This document shows, in pieces, positions 43,706 to 53,055 of a stretch of DNA of 64,000 nt. This DNA comes from Phocoena phocoena. Lineage: Eukaryota > Chordata > Mammalia > Artiodactyla > Phocoenidae. The notes below the pieces were generated by a model, which was not told the origin of the DNA, searched no databases, and saw nothing but the letters and a program-made list of their open reading frames with translations. The number at the start of each line of letters is the position of its first letter. Position 1 is the stretch's first letter. The translations under genes were made by a program, and so were the position numbers. The stretch spans positions 39,832,659-39,896,658 of the forward strand of contig NC_089232.1 of the NCBI RefSeq assembly GCF_963924675.1. Reading direction: 5' to 3'.

Positions 43706-43914
43706 GGCTTCCCTGGTGGCGCAGTGGTTGAGAGTCCACCTGCCGATGCAGGGGACATGGGTTCGTGCCCCGGTCCGGGAAGGTCCCACATGCTGCGGAG
43801 CGGCTGGGTGAGCCACGGCCGCTGAGCCTGCGCGTCTGGAGCCTGTGCTTCGCAACGGGAGAGGCCACAGCAGTGAGAGGCCCGTGAACCGCAAAAACAA
43901 ACAAACAAACAAAC
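43706..43914 (+). mobile_element. CHR-type tRNA-derived SINE, short form, (AAAC)n tail
   Basis: Forward copy with 'ggcttccctggtggcgcag', 'gttcgtgccccggtccggg' and 'gagaggccacagcagtgag'. The A-tail has turned into an aaac microsatellite (43892-43914). The 13-bp TSD is perfect. A few bases are missing in the middle ('gcggctgggtgagccacgg') compared with the copy at 37624-37836. Confidence 0.95.
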
Positions 43915-43927
43915 AATACACAGAGGG
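43915..43927 (+). repeat. CHR SINE target-site duplication, right copy
   Basis: Second exact copy of aatacacagaggg. Confidence 0.9.
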
Positions 43928-44334
43928 AGCTGCCTCTACTGGGTGGAGGTCTAGCTTAAGTTTCAGCAGTATTATTCTGGAAGGCTCCTGTTCTCTGCAG
44001 CCACCCCCAACCCCGATGCTCAAAATATAGATGGGCCCATGAGTCCTTCAGTTCTCTGGAGGACTGCTCTCCTCCATGGGACTAGCTAGTTTTCTATGTA
44101 CTGTTGAGTTACATTAGTGTGTGCTTATTTACTCCGCATCATGAGGAGGAAACTTGCATTTGCCTTGTCAATGTTTTGCTTGTTTCTCTTTGGATGCTAG
44201 AATCCCTTTCTCTTTGCCCCTCAAATAGATTCCATCCCACAAAGGAAGCAATGATGCCTTTCTCCAGAACTTTCACTTTTCTGACTACAGTTTTATCCAA
44301 CTTGAGCTAACCTATTGGAAATGTGGTTTTCAAT
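43928..44334. other. unique noncoding sequence, nothing recognised
   Basis: No repeat or exon seen. Frames are below 70 codons. Confidence 0.35.
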
Positions 44335-44430
44335 ATGCATTGCATTTTATTCTTTCCACAAATAAGGGTTGAGCCTACTATGTGCCAACAAGGGTGCCAG
44401 CCTTGTTGTGGGAGAGAGTTCAGTGTGACA
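44335..44430 (-). repeat. possible L2 3'-end fragment
   Basis: 'acaaataagggttgagcct', 'actatgtgccaacaagggt' and 'tgccagccttgttgtggga' resemble the reversed L2 terminus with changes. Confidence 0.4.
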
Positions 44431-44844
44431 GGGGAGCAGGTGTTTTGGGTACCACTGAGGAAGGATGCAGAGAAATGACTGTATTCATAGTCATGGGGAT
44501 TCGTTCTGGGTGCAAACAGCCTCCTGGGTCTGACAGTTGTAGCTTTCTTAGTGAGGGTTCTGAGTTCTGTATGCATACATTGGTTAAGTTTCCTCTGGTC
44601 TTGATTACTTTAAGTGTAATATCATGGGAGTCAGAGACAAAATTACTGTTAACTTTTCCATCACCCTCAGATTCTTGGACAATTAAACCGGGGAGTTTAG
44701 ACTTCTCACCTTCACAGCTGATTGCAAGTAGGACCCAGATATGTTTAGGATTAGAAGAGAGCATTAGATTTTTGGTTTAGGAGACTCTGATTCCATTTGA
44801 GCAACTAGTTTTGTGCAATGCAATAAATGAAAAAAAATTGTTTT
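44431..44844. other. unique noncoding sequence, no gene seen
   Basis: Overlapping frames on opposite strands (132 codons at 44382-44780 plus, 114 codons at 44420-44764 minus) show no domain similarity and look like chance. Confidence 0.4.
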
Positions 44845-44942
44845 TATTATAAGTATATCCCAAATATTGCCTTGGATATGCTTATACTAAACAATTATTT
44901 TTTGTTTACATGAAATTCTTGTGTAAATCTGGCAAACCTAGA
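44845..44942. repeat. fragment of the palindromic repeat also seen at 29060-29250
   Basis: 'tataagtatatcccaaata', 'ttggatatgcttatactaa' and 'tacatgaaattcttgtgta' share the centre and one arm of the palindrome at 29060-29250. The end 'tctggcaaacctag' also fits that family. Confidence 0.5.
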
Positions 44943-45249
44943 ATGTAGGCACTTGAGGAATGGGCTTTGAAAAGATTCACGTTGTATGTGCCTGGGTGGG
45001 TTTGTGTTTTAGATGTGAGTTTGGGAGAGAGAAGGGAGGGTCTAGAGGAAAACGTCTTGGGCTATTGGACAAGTGCACGTCATAGGGAAAGTCTGATGGG
45101 AAAATTAATGGTGAGTATCTACTCATAAAATAATTCTGATTATCTCAGGAGAGGTCAACCTGGGCTTGGTGATCTCCTAAGGAGGAAGGTCTCTAGTTGT
45201 TCTTGGCACCAGAGCTTTAGGGAAAGACACGGTGAAAGGAATTCTAGTG

Positions 45250-45425
45250 TGTGCCAGGAAAGCTGAGTTCCTTTATTATGGCCAGTCAGTGTGACCTTGG
45301 GCAGCTCACTTAAGTCTGGTTTGTCTTCCTTTCTGCATCTGTCAAATGGGGCTTAATGATAATTATTTTATTTACTTCATGGGTACAAGCAATGCTTAAG
45401 CTCTTAGAAACAGGGTAAATTACTA
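45250..45425 (+). repeat. MIR SINE
   Basis: 'ccagtcagtgtgaccttgg', 'gcagctcacttaagtctgg' and 'gcatctgtcaaatggggct' give the forward MIR core. Confidence 0.75.
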
Positions 45426-45839
45426 TACCACTAAAGGAAATGGACCCTTTTGTCTTGGCAAAATACACTGGAGCTGTACCACATAGCTTTGGGAATCTGG
45501 ACTGTGGAATCCATGCTTTGGGCACTCTTGGCAGGAAGAAGCAAACTCATCTCCCAACCAGTCCCCTCTCCTCCTTTCAGCAAGGAAGCCCTTTGGATAA
45601 GTTCAGATGATTTTGTCTTTCTCTAAATGCTGTTCTGAGGTGACTCCTGTTCTTCGTACCTCAGTGGGATGCAAAAATGTGACCAAAGTGAACGTGGGAT
45701 ATTTATGTACAAGTTGGTTCAGCTTAGCTGGGAAGGAATATCTGGGTAAAAACTGAGAGGAGAAAATGACTGTACATGGATTTCTCCACAATGACTTCAG
45801 TATCTCTACTCAGGTGACTAAACAGAATGTGTCGCATGC
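45426..45839. other. unique noncoding sequence, nothing recognised
   Basis: No repeat or exon seen. Confidence 0.35.
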
Positions 45840-45920
45840 ATAATAAGACAGATAATTCACATAGCACTTGAAAGTTTACAGTGTGCCTTTTCACACACAT
45901 TATCTCATCCATGTATATAT
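45840..45920 (-). repeat. MIR-family fragment
   Basis: 'catagcacttgaaagttta', 'cacacacattatctcatcc' resemble the reversed MIR tail. Confidence 0.45.
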
Positions 45921-46174
45921 TATCTCCCTTTGGGCAAAAACAGGCCTTTTGCTTCTCTGTACACATCTGGGGAGGAGCACAGGCTGCGGAAGGGGCGACC
46001 TAGCAACCAGACCCAGCTCACACCCGCTGTCCTGCATGCAGGTGTCCTTGACCATTTGGACAACACCATCTCCTTCGCTCCTCACTCTGCTCCATGAAAA
46101 ATGCTCATTTAGCATTTTTATCATTGGAGCTTATGATGAACTTGGTTCTTTCTTATACTGTTGTTCAAAGGACT

Positions 46175-46293
46175 GTTGTATTGTTAAGCTCCATGAGGGG
46201 AGGGAATTTTGTGTTTTTTGTTCATTGCTTTGTTCTCAGTGTCGAGAATATTGCACGTAACAGGTGCTCAAGAAATATTGAATGAATAAGTGA
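46175..46293 (+). repeat. L2 LINE 3' end
   Basis: 'taagctccatgaggggagg', 'gtaacaggtgctcaagaaa' and 'tattgaatgaataagtgaa' are a clear forward terminus. Confidence 0.75.
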
Positions 46294-46304
46294 ATTGTTC
46301 TTCA

Positions 46305-46400
46305 TAGCTTAGTCATATCTCCTCAACTAGATTCTAATAGCTGTGAGGGCAGGGACTCTATCTTCATTTCTCTGGTCCCCTCAGTGTACCTGGCATGCTG
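46305..46400 (+). repeat. L2 LINE 3'-end fragment
   Basis: 'gctgtgagggcagggactc', 'ccctcagtgtacctggcat' repeat the same L2 region a second time in tandem with the previous copy. Confidence 0.65.
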
Positions 46401-46585
46401 CTGAAGAACTTGAATATTAGTGGTGTTATTTATATGTAAATGACCCACATGTGCACATGGAAATGTGTCTTAGATCAGTAGGTGTGGCCACTTTAGGACC
46501 TTCACAGGCTGAAGGCACCCTTATTTTTGGAAGCCTCACCCAACATTATATTATCTTTAAAATGCATGTACCTTCCACTATATAT

Positions 46586-46622
46586 TGTGTGTGTGTGTGT
46601 GTCTGTGTGTATGTACACACAC
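46586..46622 (+). repeat. (GT)n microsatellite, short
   Basis: gtgtgtgtgt run with one tct interruption, followed by tatgtacacacaca. Confidence 0.9.
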
Positions 46623-47600
46623 ATAATTTTGCTGTAAAATAACATTTGTAATTTGCCTTGTTAATTATTACTTCAATTACCATGTTGATTTCACAGTTTC
46701 AGTTTTGTTATCTGGAGCCAAAATAGTTTTTTCATCTCAAACATTTTCTTGGCCCTTTACAAGCTCACAGCCCCTAGGCACTGCGGATGTATCTAATGGC
46801 TTTGCCTATGGGTACTTCCAGGACAAGAGTGGCTGACCTAAAAGGAGTAAGAGGATGCATTAATATCGCCTTCAGCCTCCCAGCGAAATTGTTCTCCATC
46901 CCCTTTTATCCTGTTCCTGGGCCTTCTCTCCTGCCCTGCCCCATCTGCCAGACTCCAGGCGTGTGCTGAGAGAGGATGAGCTCTCCGTTTTATGGTATCC
47001 GTAGTTGTCCCCCAAGTGTAAGCGTCTAATTAGGCTTGACACTACTGAGGCGTTTCCCTGACATTTATGTCACTGTCTCTCAATCTTTAGCAGCATTCGG
47101 TCTTGTGGGAAGCACAACAAACAATGTCAGAAACAACATAAAATTCCCCATTAGAGGGGGCCCTCGGAAACCGAGCCGCTGTTTATTAGGCACACTCAAA
47201 GGGAAGGCCGAAGGGTGGGGCTGGTGTGTGGATTCTGGGCTTGGAGGAAGAAATAAAATGGCTCATTTAAATTCTTAAGAACTGCATAGGAGGCAGAAGA
47301 CACAATGAGTATCTTAGAGAAGAAAGGCCATCAGTTGAACAAACTAATCACATGGTAATCAAAGGGGAGTGATTCGCTGCCTACTGAGAAGTACTTTAGA
47401 AGAAGTTCCAGCCAGGGAGAGTAAAGACCTTATCGAATGACAGCTTTCATAAATTATAGATTTTAAAAAATTGCACAGAGAAATGTGTAATAACGTGCGA
47501 AATGGATTTAAAAACGAAAAGTGCCCAAAGCATCTGAGAAAGACCAGGGAACAGGAAAGCCTGAGGAGGGAGGGACTGCGAGAGCCTTGGCGGGAAGCCC

Positions 47601-47640
47601 CGCCTCCCGCACAAGCCCCCCGCCTCCCGCACAAGCCCCC
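47601..47640 (+). repeat. 20-bp GC-rich perfect tandem duplication
   Basis: The unit cgcctcccgcacaagccccc occurs twice (47601-47620, 47621-47640), then runs into a poly-C stretch. It is the most GC-rich spot in the window but too short to be a CpG island. Confidence 0.95.
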
Positions 47641-48104
47641 CCCCGCCCCCCGGGGTCTCCTGGAGTGGTTCTAGGGGTACCCCGTGTGATGTGATTGCTG
47701 CCCGGGTTTGGATTCCTGGAGCCTCACTCTACAAAGGCCCTAACAAGGGGGTCGGTGCCAGTTCTCCCTCCCAGCTGCTCACCCCACCCCCAGTTTTACA
47801 GACGGGATTCTAAGCTTCAGCCAGGCCCTGGGAAGGCTGGGAGAAGCTGCATGACTAGGTCTGGCTTCTGCACTGAGGCCGGGATCTCAGCCCAGGAGTC
47901 ATGGTGTGCTCCAGCCTTTGCAAACCAGTAGACCCTCCTCCAGCCTGCGCACTGCAGCTGCCTCGAGGCCTCTTCTTAAGTGTCAGCCAGTTCCATATGC
48001 ACTGTTAGCTGATAACCAAGGTGATAACTGGTAATGCCTTCATATGTGACTCTATCCAGGAGTTTTTGTCTTTGAAAAGGTGATTTGAGAAGTTGGGAAA
48101 GTCA

Positions 48105-48310
48105 TGATAAGTTAGAAGTGTTAGGACCGGGTGTTCTTTCTAGCTGTGTGATCTGGGGACAGTTACTTAACCTTTCTGGGCCACGTTTAAAATGGAGATA
48201 TGACTCGCACCTTCTGAGTTGTGATGAGAGGCTCAAATGAGGTCCTGGATGTAAAGTGCTCAGAACATAGCCCGGCGCAGAGTAAGTGCATTGTGCTTCT
48301 ATGGTCTCCC
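48105..48310 (+). repeat. MIR SINE
   Basis: 'tctagctgtgtgatctggg', 'gacagttacttaacctttc', 'gctcaaatgaggtcctgga' and 'cagagtaagtgcattgtgc' are in forward order. Confidence 0.8.
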
Positions 48311-48489
48311 TGAGAATGGCGGCCAAGGCAGACACAGGCATGGGCAGGTTTACCTCTCTTCTGACTTCCTAGAGGAGCAGCAGTGGAGAAGGAGTGTTGG
48401 CCCATGTGAGTTACTAATATGCCTCTGAGGAAATGGAAAGCTCCTCCTCTCACCACCAGATTCACCCTAGTGAGTGAGTGAAAGTCGAC

Positions 48490-48603
48490 TGCAAGACTTA
48501 AAAGTTTATGATGCCCAGGCTCTATTGCTGGTTCACCCCTTCTCCCCTTTTCAACAAGGTTCTTAGGTGATCCTAATATTAAGCCAGGGCTTAGAACCAC
48601 TCC
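48490..48603. repeat. MER5-type hAT element fragment
   Basis: 'agtttatgatgcccaggct' and 'ttcttaggtgatcctaata' followed by 'agccagggcttagaaccac' match a MER5-type element with its terminal inverted-repeat end. Confidence 0.6.
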
Positions 48604-48862
48604 TCTAGGTGAGGCAGAGGGAAAGGGAGTGCTTGGGCTGGATATTTGTATGAAGGAGCCCTGTGTTAGGGTAATTATGCTAGCTACTGTAATGCATGAC
48701 CCCTAATTCTCAGTGGCAGACCACAATAAAGCTTTATTTTTAGCTCATGTCACAGCCCTGTGTAGATTGGTTGCGGGGAGGTGGTCTGTCCGGTCCATGT
48801 TGTCATTCAGGGATTCAAGCTCCTTCCATGTAAAGGCTTAGTCATCTTCATTGTGCAGCTTC

Positions 48863-48877
48863 AAAGCATCCCCGGAG
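48863..48877 (+). repeat. CHR SINE target-site duplication, left copy
   Basis: aaagcatccccggag, one base different from the right copy at 49182-49196. Confidence 0.8.
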
Positions 48878-49181
48878 GGACTTCCCTGGTGGCGCAGGGG
48901 TTAAGGATCCACCTGCCAATGCAGGGCACACGGGTTCGAGCCCTGGTCTGGGAAGATCCCACATGCTGTGGAGCAACTAAGCCTGTGCGCCACAACTACT
49001 GAAGCCCGCGTGCCTAGAGCCCGTGCTCTGCAACAAGAGAAGCCACCGCAATGAGAAACCCGGACACCGCAAGGAAAAGTAGCCCCCGCTCGCCACAATT
49101 AGAGAAAGCCCACACGCAGCAACGAAGACCCAACGTAGCCAAAAAGAAATATAAATAAATAAATTTATTTTAAAAAAAAAA
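48878..49181 (+). mobile_element. CHR-type tRNA-derived SINE, long form
   Basis: Forward copy: 'ggacttccctggtggcgca', B-box 'gggttcgagccctggtctg', long-form segment 'caacgaagacccaacgtag', then an A-rich tail. The TSD has one mismatch (c/t), so it is older than the copies with perfect TSDs. Confidence 0.93.
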
Positions 49182-49196
49182 AAAGCATCCCTGGAG
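49182..49196 (+). repeat. CHR SINE target-site duplication, right copy
   Basis: aaagcatccctggag; matches 48863-48877 at 14 of 15 positions. Confidence 0.8.
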
Positions 49197-49444
49197 TCAT
49201 CCAGCTGGCAGACCAGGGAGGAGAGAGAGTGGGGAAGGTGTGCCTGCCTCTTACTGCCTCCAACAAGAAGGGACACATCATTTATGCTCATGTCCCTTTG
49301 CAAGAATCGGTTATACATCCCCATGAATGTGCAAGGGGACTGGGACCTGTAGTACAGCTCTGAGCCCAGAAGAGAAAACAGGCTTGATGAGAACCTAGCT
49401 GTCTCTGAAATAGACTCTAAAATGGTACAGGATAGCTCAAAAAG

Positions 49445-49585
49445 TGGGCCTGAGGTTCTTAACCTGAGATCCTTGAATTTCTGGAGGGTTCATGCATCTC
49501 TTGAAATTGGATGCAAAATGTTGTGTGTATGAGCTTTTTCACTTTTATCCTGTTCTCAAAGGCTGAGAGGGCTGAAGTCCTGTCC
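49445..49585. repeat. possible hAT-type MER element
   Basis: 'gaggttcttaacctgagat', 'tggagggttcatgcatctc' and 'ttgtgtgtatgagcttttt' resemble the hAT-type elements that start 'ggttcttaacctggggtcc'. Assignment is weak. Confidence 0.4.
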
Positions 49586-50867
49586 CTGCTTGGGTTAGAG
49601 TAGTATTACAGTACCTACTTTCTGTGTCTGATATTCTCTGAAAAAATGATGGTGTTGGGTCAGGATTTCCTGTCTCTTTCCTTTTCTTCCTCCCCTCTAG
49701 TGGGGAGAGGATGATGGATAAGAGGCAGAGGTTTGTTAGCACCATATCCTGTGGCAGTGCTGCTATTGAGAGGCTCTCAGCATTAGGGAGAGGAGGGTTT
49801 ATTTGGCTGTGAGGAATCTGAGAGACTGCAATGGGCAGGGTAAGGACCCAGCTTTGCCCTTCCAGAGTGGCAGGGCATCCAGACCTTGCCAGTTTTCAGT
49901 TTATGGGGGCAGTGAGAAGAGGGAGATCAGAGGGAAGGGACTCCCAGACACTCATCTGAGACAGCCTCTTTAAGGAATGAAAGGCGACTAGATGAGAAAA
50001 TCGACATTTTGCACCATTGTCTCAATGCCACATCTGCTTGTGATGGGTTCAGAGTGCCATTGTTTTCTTCCTGATAATGGGCTCTACCTGAAAGCCCTTC
50101 CAGACGTAGAGGGCATGGCTGAGGGGTTACAAACGGTTCCATGGCTTAAAAAGAAAAGTTGGGAAACCACTAGTGTAGCCTAACAATGGAGCTTTGTGCT
50201 CTAGCCTGACCCTGCCTACCAGAGGGCCTTTTGTTTCCAACAATTGCTGGCACTGGACTTCAGGAGGCCATCGGCCCTGTTTCTCTCTTAAAGTCAGAAA
50301 TACTTGCAGCTGGCATCTTGTTTTCTCCCATCTCCTTAATTCCAGGGACCGGCCCCCCTCTGAGGCCACGGCTGAACAGGAGTGGCCTGCTCTCTCCCAC
50401 ACGTTTGTAAGGCAGGGCAGGAGACAATGCTCCGGCCGGCCAGGAACGCTGGCTGTCTGGATGAGTGCGACGCCAGCTGTCAGCCTGGGACGAGGTCAGA
50501 CAGAGGCCACCGTGGTCCCAGGTGGGCAGGGGTCACCCAGGTGACCAGACTGCACCGGAGGCCCAAAGAGTGTGCAGGAGCATGAACTGTTAGTCTCCTC
50601 TGTGGGAGAGGAGGCGCAAACGCTGATGGGAATGAACTGCAAACTCTGGCCAGGGGGCCAGCGTTCCAGGTGCCTCCACCCCTTCAGGAAGTTTGGACTC
50701 TCCATTGAACTTCTGTGTCTGCAACCTGAACACAGGGGCATCTAGGCTGTACTGGCGAGGCAGCCTGTTCCTGTTAATAGTTTTATCATCTGTGGGAGTG
50801 CTTTAGGCAGGGGAGGGTATGTTGGATCAAGCCCTCTTTCTGGCTTTGGAGGCAGTAAAATATGATT
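49586..50867. other. unique noncoding sequence, no gene seen
   Basis: Moderately GC-rich around 50420-50570, where overlapping frames of 67-116 codons occur on both strands without domain similarity. The inverted repeat ggtcacccaggtgacc lies near 50530. Confidence 0.4.
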
Positions 50868-51212
50868 AAGGATGAACATTCTGGAGCCAGACAGTCTATG
50901 TTCAAATTCTCAACTTAGTAGCTCTGTGGCTTTGGGTAAATGACTTGTTTTGTCCATCTGCAAAATAGGCCTAGGGAATTCCCTGGTGGTCCAGTGGTTA
51001 GGACTCTGCTCTTCCACTGCAGAGGGCCCAGGTTTGATCCCTGATTGGGGAGCTAAAATCCCAGAAGCCTCACAGTGCAGCCAAAAAAAAAAAGGCCTAA
51101 TAAAAATATGTACTTATTTCATAGGGTTCATGTTAGTTTGAATGAGTTGGTGCTTATAACACACTTAGAGCAGTGCCTTGTAAACAGTAAGCAGTCAGTA
51201 AATGTCAGTTTT
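50868..51212 (+). repeat. MIR SINE split by a tRNA-type SINE
   Basis: Left part: 'ggatgaacattctggagcc', 'ttagtagctctgtggcttt' and 'ttgtccatctgcaaaatag'. Right part (from about 51100): 'catagggttcatgttagtt' and 'cttagagcagtgccttgta'. They join into one forward MIR. Confidence 0.8.
50974..51090 (+). mobile_element. short tRNA-derived SINE (older CHR/Bov-tA-like)
   Basis: Begins 'ggaattccctggtggtcca', B-box-like 'caggtttgatccctgattg', ends 'tcacagtgcagcc' plus A-run. At about 117 bp it lacks the CHR-specific 3' segment of the other copies. TSD aggccta (50967-50973, 51093-51099) is short. The tail has no other marks of youth, so it probably predates the CHR copies. Confidence 0.8.
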
Positions 51213-51450
51213 TATTAATAGCAAGAAGTACACAGCCCATGAGCAGATCTCTAGGTGAAAGGCACCTTCCCACTTGTGACAACGTGAGGGCTCTGTGAGT
51301 GGTGTTTATGTCCATCCATCATCATCCCTGAGAAGCCTTCTCTTATTGCTCAAACCCACAGGGGTTGTCCTTTGTTTTAACTGCCCTGGTATTTGTGTTC
51401 TGGTACCTTCTTATCTACATAATTTCTTCAGATTGGGGTCCCTGCCTTAT

Positions 51451-51500
51451 TTATTGATTGATTGATTGATTGATCCATCCATCCATCCATTCATTTATCC
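51451..51500 (+). repeat. compound (ATTG)n(ATCC)n microsatellite
   Basis: Six tandem gatt units pass straight into catc/atcc units, ending 'ttcatttatcc'. Confidence 0.9.
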
Positions 51501-51659
51501 AGCCAATTCTCCCACCTAGTAATAGAGTGAATTCTTATTAAATATTCTTTTTGGTAGGATTATACACTTAAAAAATAAACTTGCACTCTGTATAAATATC
51601 CTTCATGAAAGGAAAAATCTCTAATCTAGGATAAGGTCCTGACAGTTTTGTGCATTTTT

Positions 51660-53055
51660 GAACTACAGTTTAAAAAAAAACAAAACACTCTACCAGACCA
51701 AAAATATATTGTAAAACTATGGTAATAAAACAGTATGGTACTAGTTCAGGAAAAAGATAAAGCAATGGAACAAAATAGAAAGTCCAGCTATACAGCCAGA
51801 AATGTATGAGACTTTATTAAATTATAAAGGTGGCATTGTAAAGCAATAGGTAATTGATATATTATTATTCAATAAATGGTGTTGAGACTCTTGGCAAGTC
51901 ATTTGGAAAAATAAATAAGCCTGATTCCTAAATGTACAAAGAAAAAGTAAACCATAAAAGTATAATCACAAAAAAAGGAATGAAATTTTTAATGATATTC
52001 AAGTAGAGCAGACATTTCTCAGTAAGACATGAAACCATGGGAGCTATAAAAAAAACTGACTAGTTTGATAATGAAAAATCTGAAACTTCCACATGGTGAA
52101 ATATCATAAAAATAGGAAATAAAACATGGCTAATTGATTCTACATAGCCAAAATACCATAAACAAAAAAATGACTAATTGGGAAAAATCTTTCTATATTA
52201 CCTTAATATGCAAAGAGCTCTTCCAAATCAATAAAAAGACAAATATACCAATAGGAGGATAGGCAAAACTCATGAATAGATATTTCAGAGAAAAAGGCAT
52301 ATTAGTGGCCAATACATACATGAGAGATTATTTTGTAGTTTTAAAAAAGTCTCATAGGTACTTTCAAGTACTATAATTGCAAGAGTCTCATAATGCCTAA
52401 TGTTTCCAGGGTGTTAGGTAACATACTCTCAAACAGTGTTCGTGAACATGTAAATCGGCATTATTTTTTAAAAAGGCAGTTTGATAATATCTGTTAAATT
52501 TCAAAATGTATATTCCTATTGACATAGACATGCCATTTCTAGTAATTTATCATATATACACTTGTGTGTGTATATATATATGTCTCCATGCATACATAAG
52601 TGAACATTTAATGTGAAGTGTTGCTTATAATAGCAAAAATTGGAAACAACCTAAATTGTCATCAGTAGGAGAATGGTTAAATAAATCATGGTACTTTGAT
52701 AGAAAGAGATTCTGTTCAGCTGCTAAAAAGAATGAAATAAGTCTCTCTCTGTATTTTTATAGAAACATGTCCAAAATATGTTAAGAGAAAGAAAAAAGTA
52801 GTAAAATAGTATATATGGCCTTGTGTCATTTGTATAAAAATGTTTGTATATAATATATTCTTGCATGTGTATAATAGTTTTGGAAGGATATACATCCAAG
52901 GAAGGGTTAATAGTGTTTACCTGGGGGAATAGGACTGGAAGGGTGCCGGTGAGGGAAGAGGGGTGCTTTAACTTTATGCCCTCTACAGTCTTCTAGTTTT
53001 GTTTATAACAAACTTGTACTACCTTTAAGATAAAAAAACATTTTTTTAAATTAAA
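51660..53055 (+). repeat. ancient L1M LINE, 3' end
   Basis: Forward copy with 'ctatggtaataaaacagta', 'cataaaagtataatcacaa', 'aacctaaattgtcatcagt', 'ggttaaataaatcatggta' and 'gtttacctgggggaatagg', ending in an A-rich tail near 53055. Heavily decayed; no frame. Confidence 0.7.

Larger units (their letters stand above)
46401..48104. other. low-repeat block with candidate conserved noncoding element
   Basis: Apart from a TG run (46586-46622) and a GC-rich 20-bp tandem duplication (47601-47640) no repeat was recognised. The 46990-47530 stretch is balanced and low-decay, with homeodomain-type cores (gtctaattaggcttgac, actaatcacatggtaatca) and short GC clusters. No exon recognised. Confidence 0.35.
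48645..49420 (+). repeat. LTR-type repeat split by a CHR SINE
   Basis: The left part has 'ctactgtaatgcatgaccc', 'ctcagtggcagaccacaat' and 'attcagggattcaagctcc'. The right part (from about 49197) has 'gggaaggtgtgcctgcctc', 'gggacacatcatttatgct' and 'gtgcaaggggactgggacc'. Both parts fit one MaLR/ERVL-like LTR with the SINE between. No coding sequence; subfamily not assigned. Confidence 0.5.

Noticed and set aside
47580..47660. Possible CpG island or promoter
   Set aside because: Only about 80 bp of high GC, made by a tandem duplication and a poly-C run; far too short.
51451..51500. CRISPR-like short spaced repeat
   Set aside because: It is a simple tetranucleotide microsatellite without spacers; the window is mammalian.
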